The notes beneath the pieces are model-generated. The model was not told the origin of the DNA and did not search any database. It saw only the letters and a program-made list of their open reading frames with translations. The position numbers and the translations under genes were made by a program. Positions 16,694-25,766 of a stretch of 64,000 nt of DNA are shown piece after piece; the first letter of the stretch is position 1; each line of letters begins with the position of its first letter. Source of the stretch: Rubritalea tangerina (GTDB lineage Bacteria > Verrucomicrobiota > Verrucomicrobiia > Verrucomicrobiales > Akkermansiaceae); assembly GCF_042683245.1 (NCBI RefSeq), contig NZ_JBHUJB010000031.1, forward strand, positions 62,001 through 126,000, read 5' to 3'.

Positions 16694-18055
16694 ATGGGGA
16701 TTCGCATGAATGGCGTCATGCAATCTGAGCTTGATGACTTATTTGAATTCCTTCGTTTTCCCAGCATTTCTACGGCATCTGAGCACGGTAAGGACGTGCG
16801 TGCTTGTGGGGAGTGGTTGTTAGGAAAATTATCGTCCATGGGGTTGGATGCGGAGCTACATGAGACTGCGGGGCATCCTGTGGTGGTCGCACGCAATGCG
16901 CACCATGATGACCGAAAGACCGTTTTGATTTATGGTCACTATGATGTGCAGCCAGTAGATCCTTTGGAATTATGGGACACTCCGCCATTTGAGCCAGTAT
17001 TGAAGGATGGTCGGATTTGGGCACGCGGTGCTACAGATAATAAAGGGCAGATGTTAGCACATGTATTAGGTGTGGAGCAGACGCTGAAAGAAGAGGGTGA
17101 ATTACCTGTGAATTTGATTTTTCTCTTTGAGGGTGAAGAGGAGATAGGTAGTCCAAACCTTGTGCCATTTATTGAGGCGCACAAAGAAGTGTTAGCTTGC
17201 GATATTATCGCAGTTTCGGACACTGGGATGGTGGCGCGTGGGGTTCCGACGATGGGATATGGCCTGCGAGGTATCACATGCTGTGAGGTTACGGTGAAGG
17301 GACCGGCTGGGGATCTTCATTCAGGAGTCTATGGGGGAGCTGTGGCGAACCCGGCAACGGCAGTGGCGCGACTGGTTGCGAGTTTACATGATGCGGATGG
17401 TAAGATTGCGATTGAAGGGTTTTACGATGACGTGAAGCCATTAGAGGGGTGGGAGCGTGAGATGTGGGCACAAGTTCCTGGGGTGAGTGACGCGGACCTT
17501 CTCGCCCAGACAGGTGCACCAGAGGTCTTTGGTGAACCTGGATACAGTTCGGCTGAGCGTTTGTGGGCACGGCCGACAGCTGAAGTTAATGGCATAGGTG
17601 GTGGCTACCAAGGTGAAGGGTCGAAAACGGTACTTCCCGCAGAAGCGATGGCGAAGTTTTCATTCAGATTGGTGCCGAATCAGGACCCCATCGACATCAG
17701 TCGGAAGGTTCAGGCTCATTTGGAAAAGCACGCACCCGCAGGTGTTCGAGTGAGCGTGGAGGCGGGCCATGACGGTAAACCCTACTATACGGATCCCCAC
17801 AGTGCTTATGGCAAGGCTGCTCAGGTTGCTTTAGAGAAGGCATTTGGGAAACAGCCTGTGCTTATTAGAGAAGGAGGAAGCATTCCGATTATCAAGGACA
17901 TGCAGGATATTCTAGGAGCGGATACGCTTTTACTTGGGCTCGCATTACCTGATTGTCAAATTCATGCCCCTAACGAGAATTTCTGGGTAGAGAACTTCGA
18001 GGCTGGAATAGCGATGAACCGTATTTTGCTAGGTGAACTCGCTAGTGTGGAATAA
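16694..18055 (+). CDS. M20 family dipeptidase (CNDP-like)
   Basis: Zinc dipeptidase of about 453 aa, cytoplasmic. Family motifs are VLIYGHYDVQPVDP (metal His and Asp), RIWARGATDNKGQ (bridging Asp), FLFEGEEEIGSPNL (catalytic Glu), a lid domain with GPAGDLHSGVYGG, and a C-terminal metal His in PDCQIHAPNENF. The open frame continues upstream to 16568, but that part lies in the previous gene and its terminator. The true start is therefore ATG 16694, 16706 or 16718; I give the first. Likely hydrolyses dipeptides or other small N-acylated substrates. It converges on the PEP-CTERM gene with a shared terminator. Confidence 0.92.
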   Translation: MGIRMNGVMQSELDDLFEFLRFPSISTASEHGKDVRACGEWLLGKLSSMGLDAELHETAGHPVVVARNAHHDDRKTVLIYGHYDVQPVDPLELWDTPPFEPVLKDGRIWARGATDNKGQMLAHVLGVEQTLKEEGELPVNLIFLFEGEEEIGSPNLVPFIEAHKEVLACDIIAVSDTGMVARGVPTMGYGLRGITCCEVTVKGPAGDLHSGVYGGAVANPATAVARLVASLHDADGKIAIEGFYDDVKPLEGWEREMWAQVPGVSDADLLAQTGAPEVFGEPGYSSAERLWARPTAEVNGIGGGYQGEGSKTVLPAEAMAKFSFRLVPNQDPIDISRKVQAHLEKHAPAGVRVSVEAGHDGKPYYTDPHSAYGKAAQVALEKAFGKQPVLIREGGSIPIIKDMQDILGADTLLLGLALPDCQIHAPNENFWVENFEAGIAMNRILLGELASVE

Positions 18056-18116
18056 GTAGAGACCTGTGTGAGATAGTATAGTCCTACTTGTTGGTCTTTA
18101 CGGGAAGTATCAAAGA

Positions 18117-18148
18117 AAAAGCCAACTAGCACTCGCTAGTTGGCTTTT
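18117..18148. terminator. Bidirectional terminator between M20 and PEP-CTERM genes
   Basis: Perfect 14-bp inverted repeat AAAAGCCAACTAGC / GCTAGTTGGCTTTT with a 4-base loop, giving short T tracts on both strands. Confidence 0.93.
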
Positions 18149-18186
18149 GCATGTATCGAATACACACAACGATGAAAAGAGGCGTT

Positions 18187-18882
18187 TTACTTGCGGCGTC
18201 GCATGATGAGGGCAAGTCCACCAAGGCCGATGAGAGCGGAGGTACTTGGCTCTGGGACTGCGGTCAGGGTGAGAGCTGACAAGGCATGGTTGGCTGTAGA
18301 GGCATTGCTAAGTACGACGACGAGTGTCTTATCGGTGGATTTTAAGCCGGAGAGGCTGGTGTATACGGGTTCTCCAGCGGTGCTTACCGTACCAAAGGAA
18401 TCACTATCTTGACCGGAGACGGAAATGACTTGGCCGTCGAAGCTTGTGTTGCCAGAGAACTGGCCAATGACAGCAGTGAGGTCGTAGCGGAGTGTGTCGT
18501 CCAGGTTTTTGAAAGTAAGAAGCGTGACGCGCGTGCCTACGCCGCCACCGAAAATGCCCAACCAATCCTCCATGTGGGCATCTTGAAAGGGTGAGATTTC
18601 ACCTGCAGATCCAGCAGAGGGGTCAGAATTGTTATAGCCACCAGCGGCACCTGGGCCGCTCACTTGGATGGTAACTCCGGTGGCGGCATTGTCAGAGTAG
18701 CGGTTCAGTGCGATATCGGAGTCAAAAGATCCGATGACGTTGAAATTGTCACCAGCATCTGGAGCTGAAGTGCCGAAGTCGATTCCAATTAGGTCCCCAG
18801 CAAAGATTGCTGCTTGAGTTGAGCCCATTGAAGCAGATGCAGCTAGCACGGCTGAGAGGACGAGTTTAGTCGTTTTTTTCAT
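18187..18882 (-). CDS. PEP-CTERM sorting domain protein
   Basis: Second PEP-CTERM protein of the window, 231 aa. The signal peptide is MKKTTKLVLSAVLAASASMGSTQAA. The C-terminus has VPEPSTSALIGLGGLALI followed by the basic tail MRRRK. The body is Gly/Ser/Asp-rich with features of a secreted beta protein (GIDFGTSAPDAGDNFNVIGSFD) and no catalytic motif. The IDFGT..PDAGDNFN opening resembles other verrucomicrobial secreted proteins that start shortly after the signal peptide. It is only weakly similar to the protein at 15226 outside the sorting signal. Expected at the cell surface or in exopolysaccharide after exosortase processing. Confidence 0.92.
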   Translation of the reverse strand: MKKTTKLVLSAVLAASASMGSTQAAIFAGDLIGIDFGTSAPDAGDNFNVIGSFDSDIALNRYSDNAATGVTIQVSGPGAAGGYNNSDPSAGSAGEISPFQDAHMEDWLGIFGGGVGTRVTLLTFKNLDDTLRYDLTAVIGQFSGNTSFDGQVISVSGQDSDSFGTVSTAGEPVYTSLSGLKSTDKTLVVVLSNASTANHALSALTLTAVPEPSTSALIGLGGLALIMRRRK

Positions 18883-18973
18883 AGTTGTACTGTTTTTTAT
18901 TTAGTTGGGGTTGCCCCGTCCTTAGTCCTTGTTTGACGGGGAAATAGTTCTCAAGTGTGGTAGCGGTGAACTC

Positions 18974-20140
18974 TTAAGATGCAGGTGCGCTGCACATGTT
19001 AGAGGATGGTTTTTCGAGGGTGAATGAAGGGAGGTGTTTGATGGCGCCACCTTCGAGTGCTGACTCGTGAGACAAGATTCCGACGCATGTCCAGTTGGCA
19101 GATTCTGCGGCATCTGGGAAGCATGGGCGATTTTCTAGGAGAGCTGAGACGAATGCATGGACGAGGTGTGGGTGTGAGCCACCGTGTCCAGCGCCTTGAG
19201 TGAAGGAAAGGTGTTCTTCGCCTGTGTCACCGCCGAAGACGCCACCTGTGGTGAAGGGGGCAATTTCATCAGGGAGGTAGTGGGCATAGTCTGGGCATGT
19301 GACAGTCTCAGGAATTTCAGGCTCAGGCTTTTTAGCGGTGTGAACGACAAGTGGTTCATGTTCGATGAGTGGCCATTCGACAGATTTTTTTGAGCCGTAG
19401 ACTTCGAAGCTTTCGCGGTACTGGCGTGCGGTATCAAAGAGGGAGCGGTAGACTTGGCCACTGAGCTTGGAGTCCTTGAATTTGATATGGGCAGTTTCAA
19501 CAGCGAAGGGAGAGCCATATTCCGCTTCGAGCTCTGGGCGGATTTGGCCAGAACCGAAGCAGGAGACGTATTCGGCACGGTCGCGTGTGAGGCCGAGTAC
19601 TGGGCCAACGCAGTGGGTGGCGTAGTGCATTGGGGGAAGCCCTGGCCAGTAGCTGGGCCAGCCGTCCATGTCTTGTTGGTGGCTGCCTTTAAGGAATTGG
19701 ACATCACCGAGTTCGCCTTTATCGTAGAGTTCTTTCATGAAGAGGAACTCACGGCTGTAGACGACGGTTTCCATCATCATGTACTGGAGGCCAGTTTCCT
19801 TACAGAGTCTGCAGATTTCTTCGCATTCTTCGACGCTTGTGGCCATGGGGACGGTACATGCGACATGCTTACCGGCTTTGAGGGCTTGGATTGACTGTTG
19901 GCCGTGTAGAGGGATGGGAGTGTTGATGTGAACGGCGTCGACTTCGGGGGCGAGCAGGAGTTCTTCGTAGCTGGTGTAGCGTTTTTCGATGCCAAATTTG
20001 TCACCGATTTCATTTAGTGAATCTTCATTTCTTTGGCAGATAGCTACTAAATTTGCATTTGGGTGACGTTGGTAAATCGGGATAAATTCAGAACCGAATC
20101 CTAGGCCAACAATCGCTACATTTATCTTTTTATCACTCAT
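18974..20140 (-). CDS. Gfo/Idh/MocA family oxidoreductase with altered EKP motif
   Basis: NAD(P)-dependent sugar oxidoreductase fold of about 388 aa. The start ATG 20140 gives MSDKKINVAIVGLGFGSEF, the nucleotide-binding strand-loop-helix. The frame extends upstream to 20197 without family match. In the usual place of the EKP motif, whose Lys takes part in catalysis, the protein has KHVACTVPMATS (T96-V97-P98). The enzyme may therefore use another residue or not be a classical dehydrogenase. Substrate is probably a sugar or glycoside, judged from the regulator, DUF1080 fusion and galM that follow. It is transcribed divergently from the PAS-AraC gene across 76 bases that contain a probable operator. 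Confidence 0.88.
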   Translation of the reverse strand: MSDKKINVAIVGLGFGSEFIPIYQRHPNANLVAICQRNEDSLNEIGDKFGIEKRYTSYEELLLAPEVDAVHINTPIPLHGQQSIQALKAGKHVACTVPMATSVEECEEICRLCKETGLQYMMMETVVYSREFLFMKELYDKGELGDVQFLKGSHQQDMDGWPSYWPGLPPMHYATHCVGPVLGLTRDRAEYVSCFGSGQIRPELEAEYGSPFAVETAHIKFKDSKLSGQVYRSLFDTARQYRESFEVYGSKKSVEWPLIEHEPLVVHTAKKPEPEIPETVTCPDYAHYLPDEIAPFTTGGVFGGDTGEEHLSFTQGAGHGGSHPHLVHAFVSALLENRPCFPDAAESANWTCVGILSHESALEGGAIKHLPSFTLEKPSSNMCSAPAS

Positions 20141-20177
20141 AGATTTAAATGTGACTATAGTGGGAAGTTGAAAAATG

Positions 20178-20208
20178 ATCTTGTGCGAGTAGGACAAAAA
20201 TTATGATA
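20178..20208 (-). promoter_or_regulatory. Shared upstream element, copy 1 (probable AraC operator)
   Basis: Read on the minus strand: TATCATAA-N3-TTGTC-N10-AAGAT, ending 37 bases before the Gfo/Idh start. A possible -10 (TATAGT, complement of 20154-20159) lies downstream. The same element with identical internal spacing occurs in front of the 1172-aa fusion gene. Its role as a binding site for the adjacent AraC regulator is inferred. Confidence 0.6.
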
Positions 20209-20216
20209 AATGAGAC

Positions 20217-20978
20217 ATGGTGAATGATGTTAGTGAATTTGATAGGGATGCTTGGTTAGCACGGATTGATGTAACTCAGGGTTTTACACCATTGTTAGAG
20301 CATCTTCCTGGTGTTTCATTTTTTGCTAAGAACTTGGATGGGGCATTGATGAAGGCTAACCAGAACTTCTTGGTACGATTTGGGTTTCGTGATGAGAGTG
20401 AGTTGATCGGCAAGACTGACTATGATTTATTTCCGCCAAGTTTGGTTGAGAATTTTCGCAAAGACGACTTGGAGGTGATTGGGACGAGTACGCCGAAGTT
20501 AAATATCATTGAGTTGTTCTTTAACAGGCAGGGACTTCCAGATTGGTACTTTACCAACAAGCTACCAATTCTAGATAAGGATGGTGAGGCCATTGGGGTG
20601 ATGGGGGTGACGTGGAGTCATGGGGGATCTCAAGAGAGGATGCAGCCGTTTTCTAGAGTGGCACCAGCGATTGAATTTATTCGCGAGAATTTCAGAAGTA
20701 AGGTGACGATTCAGGAGCTAGCGGAGATGTCGGGCTTTTCGACGCGGCAATTTGGCAGGCATTTCCAGGATGCATTTGGGACAACCCCACAGCAATTCAT
20801 CATGAAGACGCGGATTCAGGCAGCTTGTGAAGAATTGCGAAAAAGTGACATGGACCTAGCAACCTTAGCGATGAATTTGGGATTTTACGACCAGAGTTCT
20901 TTTACGATGCATTTTCGAAAGCATATTGGTGTGACGCCATTACAATTTAGAAAGCAAAACCGTGAAAGTTCTCAATAA
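20217..20978 (+). CDS. AraC family transcriptional regulator with N-terminal PAS domain
   Basis: 253 aa. Residues about 20-135 form a PAS sensor (HLPGVSFFAKNLDGALMKANQNF, then IGKTDYDLFPPSL, then a C-terminal part with ILDKDGEAIGVMGV). Residues about 150-250 carry two AraC helix-turn-helix units (TIQELAEMSGFSTRQFGRHF and LATLAMNLGFYDQSSFTMHFRKHIG, then VTPLQFRK). The PAS domain suggests that the signal is a small ligand or redox cue, not a bound sugar in the classical AraC cupin. Divergent from the Gfo/Idh gene and upstream of the DUF1080 fusion, it is the obvious local regulator of both. Confidence 0.92.
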   Translation: MVNDVSEFDRDAWLARIDVTQGFTPLLEHLPGVSFFAKNLDGALMKANQNFLVRFGFRDESELIGKTDYDLFPPSLVENFRKDDLEVIGTSTPKLNIIELFFNRQGLPDWYFTNKLPILDKDGEAIGVMGVTWSHGGSQERMQPFSRVAPAIEFIRENFRSKVTIQELAEMSGFSTRQFGRHFQDAFGTTPQQFIMKTRIQAACEELRKSDMDLATLAMNLGFYDQSSFTMHFRKHIGVTPLQFRKQNRESSQ

Positions 20979-21019
20979 AATTTACGTGGGCCTGAAAACG
21001 GGAGTGATGGTGTCCGATA

Positions 21020-21050
21020 TATCATAAAAATTGTCTCTCCAATCCAAGAT
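21020..21050 (+). promoter_or_regulatory. Shared upstream element, copy 2 (probable AraC operator)
   Basis: TATCATAA-N3-TTGTC-N10-AAGAT, ending 34 bases before the ATG of the 1172-aa fusion gene, in the same orientation and almost the same distance as copy 1 in front of the Gfo/Idh gene. Confidence 0.6.
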
Positions 21051-21084
21051 GTGAGCGTGGTGCTATGTTTAATTAGAAGTATCT

Positions 21085-24000
21085 ATGAGAACAATTGGAC
21101 TAGGATTAATACTGGTGTTGCCATTGGCGGCAGAGGCGCAGGAGAGGATCTTTGATGGGGCGAGCCTTAAGGGGTGGTCTGGCAACAAAGAGATATGGCG
21201 TGTAGAGGATAAGGCGATCACTGCAGAGATTAGGGCTGGGGAGCGTTTGGGGAGGAATGAGTTTATCTTTTTTGATGAGCAACTGGGGGATTTTGAGCTC
21301 AATTTACAGTATCGGATTAGTGGTGGCCCGACAGCGAATTCTGGGATTCAGATTCGCAGTGAGAAGAAGAATGGGAGTGCTGTGGGGTATCAATGTGATT
21401 TGGATGATGGGAAGACCTGGCTGGGACGGATCTATGATGAGCATGGCCGTGCATTGATTACGGAGCGTGGTACTCTAACTAAAATTGGTGTAGATGGTAA
21501 GCGCCACCAGCTTCCTTTTATTGAAGACCCAAGGACATTAGAGAAGTTTGCGAAGAAAGATGATTGGAATAGTTATCGCATCGTAGCGAAAGGGCATCGG
21601 ATTGAGATCTCTATCAACGGGCGTCATTTCACGACTTTAGAGGATTACCAGGAAGGGCAGTATGATTTGTCTGGGCTCTTGGCATTTCAGATTCACAGCG
21701 GTGTGGGTCCAGCAAAGATTCAGTTCAAGGATGTTGAGCTGACAAAATTTGAGAGCAAGCAGACAGGGAAGAAGGCGACAAAGGCATCGTTGGGCATTGT
21801 TCCTAAGGATGCGCCGAATATTGGTTTTGAGATGGGAAATCTGGATGGATGGACATTTGAGGGCGATGCTTTTGAAGGACAGCCAGTGAAATCAGGGGCG
21901 CTTGCGCAGCGCATGCGTGGTACGAAGAGTAATGCTGACGGTGCTTTTTGGTATGGGGGCTACGAGGTACGAAAGAGTGATGCTCCAACTGGGGTGATGC
22001 GTTCAAAGAGTTTTCGTGTGACCCACCCGTGGGCATCTGTGCGAGTGGGCGGCGGTGCAGGAAATGGCACGCGGGTAGAAATAGTCGAGAAAGCTGGCGA
22101 CAAGGTGATCAAAGCATTCAAAGGGAGTAATTTAGAGCCTATGAGTGTGCAGTCAGTGAACTTGTCCAAGTTCAAAGGCAAAGAAATCTATGTTCGTATC
22201 GTGGACGAGGCGAAAGGTGGATGGGGGCATATCAACTACGATGACTTTAGGTTTCATGAGACGAAGCCGAAGGGGGGAGGAAAAGGGCCATTGTTGTGGG
22301 CTCTGGGGGCGAACCCCAACCAGTCCGATAAGAACGAGACTGTCAGAGACATGCTCATTCCGGAAGGTTTTGAAGTCAGCACGGCGCTTTCGGAACCTCA
22401 GGTCAAGCAGCCGATTGGTTTCACTTTTGATGCAAAAGGAAGACTGTGGGTGGCGGAGGCATTTGCCTATCCACGTCGGGCAAAGGATGGGGAAGGGAAG
22501 GATACGCTCTTAATTTTTGAGGATAGCAATGGCGACGGGAAGTTTGACAAGCGGACTGTGTTTGCTGACAACTTGAACTTAGTGAGTGGGTTTGAAGTTG
22601 GGTATGGTGGGGTATTTGTGGCCTGTGCACCGGAGTTTTTATTTATTCCTGATAAGGATGGTGATGATGTTCCAGATAGTGAGCCTGTGGTGCTCTTAGA
22701 TGGTTTTGATACCGCGGACACGCACGAGACCCCCAATTCCTTTATGTGGGGCAATGACGGTTGGTTATACGGCTGTCACGGGGTTTTTAACAAATCTAGG
22801 GTTGGGAAGCCAAACACACCTAAGAAGGACAGACTGTATATGGAAGCTGCAGTTTGGCGTTACCACCCGGTGAAAGATGTATTTGAAATCTATGCCAACG
22901 GGGGATCTAACCAATGGGGGCTGACCTACAGTGCTGATGGGGAGATGTTTATGACGCACTGTCGTTCGGCGTGGGGCTTGGGGCCTGTGACTCAGGTTTT
23001 CCGAGATGGACACTATTGGTCACAAGCTAACAGGAATCACGAAGGTTTCATTGCGACGGATCAACCTGGGTACAGGGCAAGGAAGCTTCCTGCGGACAAC
23101 TACATGACTTCAGTGGCTGCCTATGGGCACGGTGAGGGTGGTGCAGGTAAGGCTGGAACGCGCAGTATTTTTGGTGGGCACTCGCATGTGGGTTCGATGG
23201 TTTACCTCGGTGATAACTGGCCTGAGTCCTACCGTGGGAACTTATTTACTAACAACCTTCATGGTAGTCAGATGAACCGCGAGTTGCTCAAGAAATGGGA
23301 TTCAGCGTATTTGTCATCGAGTCAAGGAAACGACCAGCTTTACTCAGCTGATCCAGAATATTTGGCAGTGCATTTAAAGTACGGACCTGATGGGGCGGTC
23401 TACTTTTCGGACTGGGCAGATAAACAACAGTGTCATAACAACCGACACGACATTTGGAATCGCACAAATGGGCGGGTTTATAAGATGGTTTGGAAGGATG
23501 GCTATCAGGCACGTAAAATTGACCTTACCAAAACGAGCGCGAAAGGTTTATTGAAGTGTTTAGATCATAAGAACGAGTGGTTCTCCCACATGGCGCAGCA
23601 TGAATTTGCGCAGCGTCGGGCGGCGGGACAGGACCTGAGTGCTATTTATGGGCCACTGATTAAGGGGGTGCAGGACAAGACCAGTCAGAACCGCTTACGT
23701 TATCTTGTTTCATTACATGCTGCTGGAGGTCTCAATGATGCTCTCTACCAAGCATTATTGCAGGACTCGGATCCCGTGATAGTGAAGCAAGCATTGGTTT
23801 TCCTTACCGAGCAGGATGTTGAGAAGAGCAAAGGATTCGGAAGCCAGTTGGTAGAGCTTGCCAAGGCGAGTACGGATGCAACCGTTAGACTCTATCTTGC
23901 TGGTGCGTGCCAGAAGAGGATTGCCGAGCCATACGCGAAGCAAATCTTAGAGGTATTGGCGATGAGAGCGGAGGATGTGGAAGATCGTTTTATTCCGAAG

Positions 24001-24603
24001 ATGATCTGGTATGCCTACAGTAGCTATGCGGATGAGAACCTTGATGCCTCACTAGCTTTAGCCCAGAAGACACCACTTCCAACCCTAAGGCGTTCTATCT
24101 ATTGGCATGCAATGAAAAAGGATGCTAACAAGACAGTGGCAGCAGCTTTGTCTTTGCAGGGGAGTGCGATGCTCAGTGATGCTGTAGAGGCTATGTCTCA
24201 TGCATTGATGTTTGAGGAAAAGGCCAATGCTCCAGCTCGTTGGCAGGAACTCGCTCTCAAAGCTCAAGGGGAAAGCCCTGGATCGGCTAAGGCCATCAAG
24301 GATCTAAACACGAAGTTTGGCCTGCAGGAGATCGATCAGAAGGCTGTGATTGCCGAGAGGAAAAAGGCTGCAAAAGGTGTGTTTATGGTCTGTGCGGCAT
24401 GTCACGCACCGGGCAAAGACCAACCCGGTCCCTCACTTGAGGAAATTGCTGCAGTCTATGATAACAAAGCAGACATTATCAAATGGGTGAAAAACCCCGG
24501 TAAGAAGCGCGACAAGTATCCTAACATGCCAGGTTTCCCTCACATGACCGAGAAAGATCTGGAATTGGTTGCAGAGTATCTGTTAGATGTAGGTGAGGAA
24601 TAA
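21085..24603 (+). CDS. Exported DUF1080 / PVC-type dehydrogenase / cytochrome c fusion
   Basis: A 1172-aa secreted protein. Signal peptide (MRTIGLGLILVLPLAAEAQ); DUF1080 domain, now linked to 3-keto-disaccharide hydrolysis, about 22-215 (IFDGASLKGW ... SGIQIRS); a jelly-roll-like domain about 235-395; a PVC-type membrane-bound dehydrogenase beta-propeller about 410-790 (MLIPEGFEVSTAL, FTFDAKGRLWVAEAFAYPR); a helical HEAT-like region about 800-1085; and a C-terminal cytochrome c with the heme site CAACH (C1103-H1107) and a candidate Met ligand in MPGFPHM. It probably oxidises or cleaves a sugar in the periplasm and passes electrons to the heme. Preceded by the shared operator and followed by galM. 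Confidence 0.87.
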   Translation: MRTIGLGLILVLPLAAEAQERIFDGASLKGWSGNKEIWRVEDKAITAEIRAGERLGRNEFIFFDEQLGDFELNLQYRISGGPTANSGIQIRSEKKNGSAVGYQCDLDDGKTWLGRIYDEHGRALITERGTLTKIGVDGKRHQLPFIEDPRTLEKFAKKDDWNSYRIVAKGHRIEISINGRHFTTLEDYQEGQYDLSGLLAFQIHSGVGPAKIQFKDVELTKFESKQTGKKATKASLGIVPKDAPNIGFEMGNLDGWTFEGDAFEGQPVKSGALAQRMRGTKSNADGAFWYGGYEVRKSDAPTGVMRSKSFRVTHPWASVRVGGGAGNGTRVEIVEKAGDKVIKAFKGSNLEPMSVQSVNLSKFKGKEIYVRIVDEAKGGWGHINYDDFRFHETKPKGGGKGPLLWALGANPNQSDKNETVRDMLIPEGFEVSTALSEPQVKQPIGFTFDAKGRLWVAEAFAYPRRAKDGEGKDTLLIFEDSNGDGKFDKRTVFADNLNLVSGFEVGYGGVFVACAPEFLFIPDKDGDDVPDSEPVVLLDGFDTADTHETPNSFMWGNDGWLYGCHGVFNKSRVGKPNTPKKDRLYMEAAVWRYHPVKDVFEIYANGGSNQWGLTYSADGEMFMTHCRSAWGLGPVTQVFRDGHYWSQANRNHEGFIATDQPGYRARKLPADNYMTSVAAYGHGEGGAGKAGTRSIFGGHSHVGSMVYLGDNWPESYRGNLFTNNLHGSQMNRELLKKWDSAYLSSSQGNDQLYSADPEYLAVHLKYGPDGAVYFSDWADKQQCHNNRHDIWNRTNGRVYKMVWKDGYQARKIDLTKTSAKGLLKCLDHKNEWFSHMAQHEFAQRRAAGQDLSAIYGPLIKGVQDKTSQNRLRYLVSLHAAGGLNDALYQALLQDSDPVIVKQALVFLTEQDVEKSKGFGSQLVELAKASTDATVRLYLAGACQKRIAEPYAKQILEVLAMRAEDVEDRFIPKMIWYAYSSYADENLDASLALAQKTPLPTLRRSIYWHAMKKDANKTVAAALSLQGSAMLSDAVEAMSHALMFEEKANAPARWQELALKAQGESPGSAKAIKDLNTKFGLQEIDQKAVIAERKKAAKGVFMVCAACHAPGKDQPGPSLEEIAAVYDNKADIIKWVKNPGKKRDKYPNMPGFPHMTEKDLELVAEYLLDVGEE

Positions 24604-24665
24604 GTAGGCTACTCACAATATAACCAGAATGAGAAGGGGAGGTTTAGTGCCTCCCCCATAGACTT

Positions 24666-25688
24666 ATGAATACGATGCAAGCAATGAGGTATGTGTTAGA
24701 GAGTGAAAATTCTCAGATACGTGTGGAGGTGAGTAATTTAGGTGCGAGTTTAATAAAGCTTGAGTGTACCGACAGAGATGGGCGTCTTGGGGATGTGGTT
24801 GTTGGGCCGGAGAGTATGGCTCAACTAGCAGAGAATCAGTCGTACATGGGCAGCACTGTGGGACGTTTTGCTAATAGGATAGCTAGGGGGGAATACAGAG
24901 ATTCAGGAAAGTTGGTAAAGTTGTCTGTGAATGATGGGGCGAATCATTTGCATGGAGGGCTTGGTGGGATTCACAAGGTGTTATGGGAGGTAGAGAGTCA
25001 GAGTAAGGATTCTATTACCTTTGTTTATGTATCAGCAGATGGAGATGATGGTTATCCTGGGGAATTAGTAATGCGTGCTCGTTATTCTTTAGATGGAGAG
25101 AATCAACTCTCAGTGTGTTATGAGGCTGAGGCGGATGCAAGGACACCAGTCAATTTAGCTCAGCATGCGTATTGGAATCTGACGGGGAATCCCAAGGAAT
25201 CAATTGAGCGACATGAAGTTCAGAGTGGGTCAGCATTGGCCTATTTAGAGCTTAATGAGGAGGTTTTACCGACTGGAGCCATTGCCCCATCTGAGGGGAC
25301 TGTATTTGACTTTACGAAGTGGAGAGCACTTGGGGATGGATTAGAGTCAGGTGCTGAGCAAATTGTGAGAGCTGGTGGGTACGATCATTGTCTGGTATTC
25401 TCAGATTGTGTGAGCGGTACGTTAGAACACAGTATCACTGTTAGAGATGTGGGAAGTGGGAGAGTTATGGAAGTAATGACGAACATGCCAGGGGTTCAGC
25501 TCTATTCGGGAAATTTTCTGGATGGATCAGAGCTCGGTAAAGGGGGAGCTATTGAGCACAGAACAGGTTTATGTTTGGAGACGCAGCATTACCCCGATGC
25601 TGTCAATCACGCGCATTTTCCGTCGGCAATCCTTGAGCCTGGTGAGAAGTATGAGCATCACATCAGGTATCGTTTTTCAACCATGTGA
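24666..25688 (+). CDS. galM: Aldose 1-epimerase (galactose mutarotase)
   Basis: Interconverts the alpha and beta anomers of aldoses so that pyranose-specific enzymes can use them. The 340-aa protein has family motifs: SNLGASLIKLECTDRDGR, VVGPESMA, GSTVGRFANRIARG, NDGANHLHGG, NLAQHAYWNLTG (catalytic His) and LCLETQHYPDAVNH (catalytic Glu). No signal peptide is present. It lies 62 bases after the large dehydrogenase fusion, same strand, supporting a role for this locus in sugar use. A hairpin terminator follows. Either ATG 24666 or the in-frame ATG at 24675 could start it. Confidence 0.93.
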   Translation: MNTMQAMRYVLESENSQIRVEVSNLGASLIKLECTDRDGRLGDVVVGPESMAQLAENQSYMGSTVGRFANRIARGEYRDSGKLVKLSVNDGANHLHGGLGGIHKVLWEVESQSKDSITFVYVSADGDDGYPGELVMRARYSLDGENQLSVCYEAEADARTPVNLAQHAYWNLTGNPKESIERHEVQSGSALAYLELNEEVLPTGAIAPSEGTVFDFTKWRALGDGLESGAEQIVRAGGYDHCLVFSDCVSGTLEHSITVRDVGSGRVMEVMTNMPGVQLYSGNFLDGSELGKGGAIEHRTGLCLETQHYPDAVNHAHFPSAILEPGEKYEHHIRYRFSTM

Positions 25689-25696
25689 ATAGCAAA

Positions 25697-25735
25697 CATG
25701 CGCAGGACGAGGAGTCTTGCGCATGTGTTTTTGTG
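25697..25735 (+). terminator. Rho-independent terminator after galM
   Basis: Inverted repeat ACATGCGCA / TGCGCATGT with a 13-base loop, followed by GTTTTT. Confidence 0.85.
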
Positions 25736-25766
25736 GGGGGATTGAGAGGCTGAGCGTAGGACGAAA

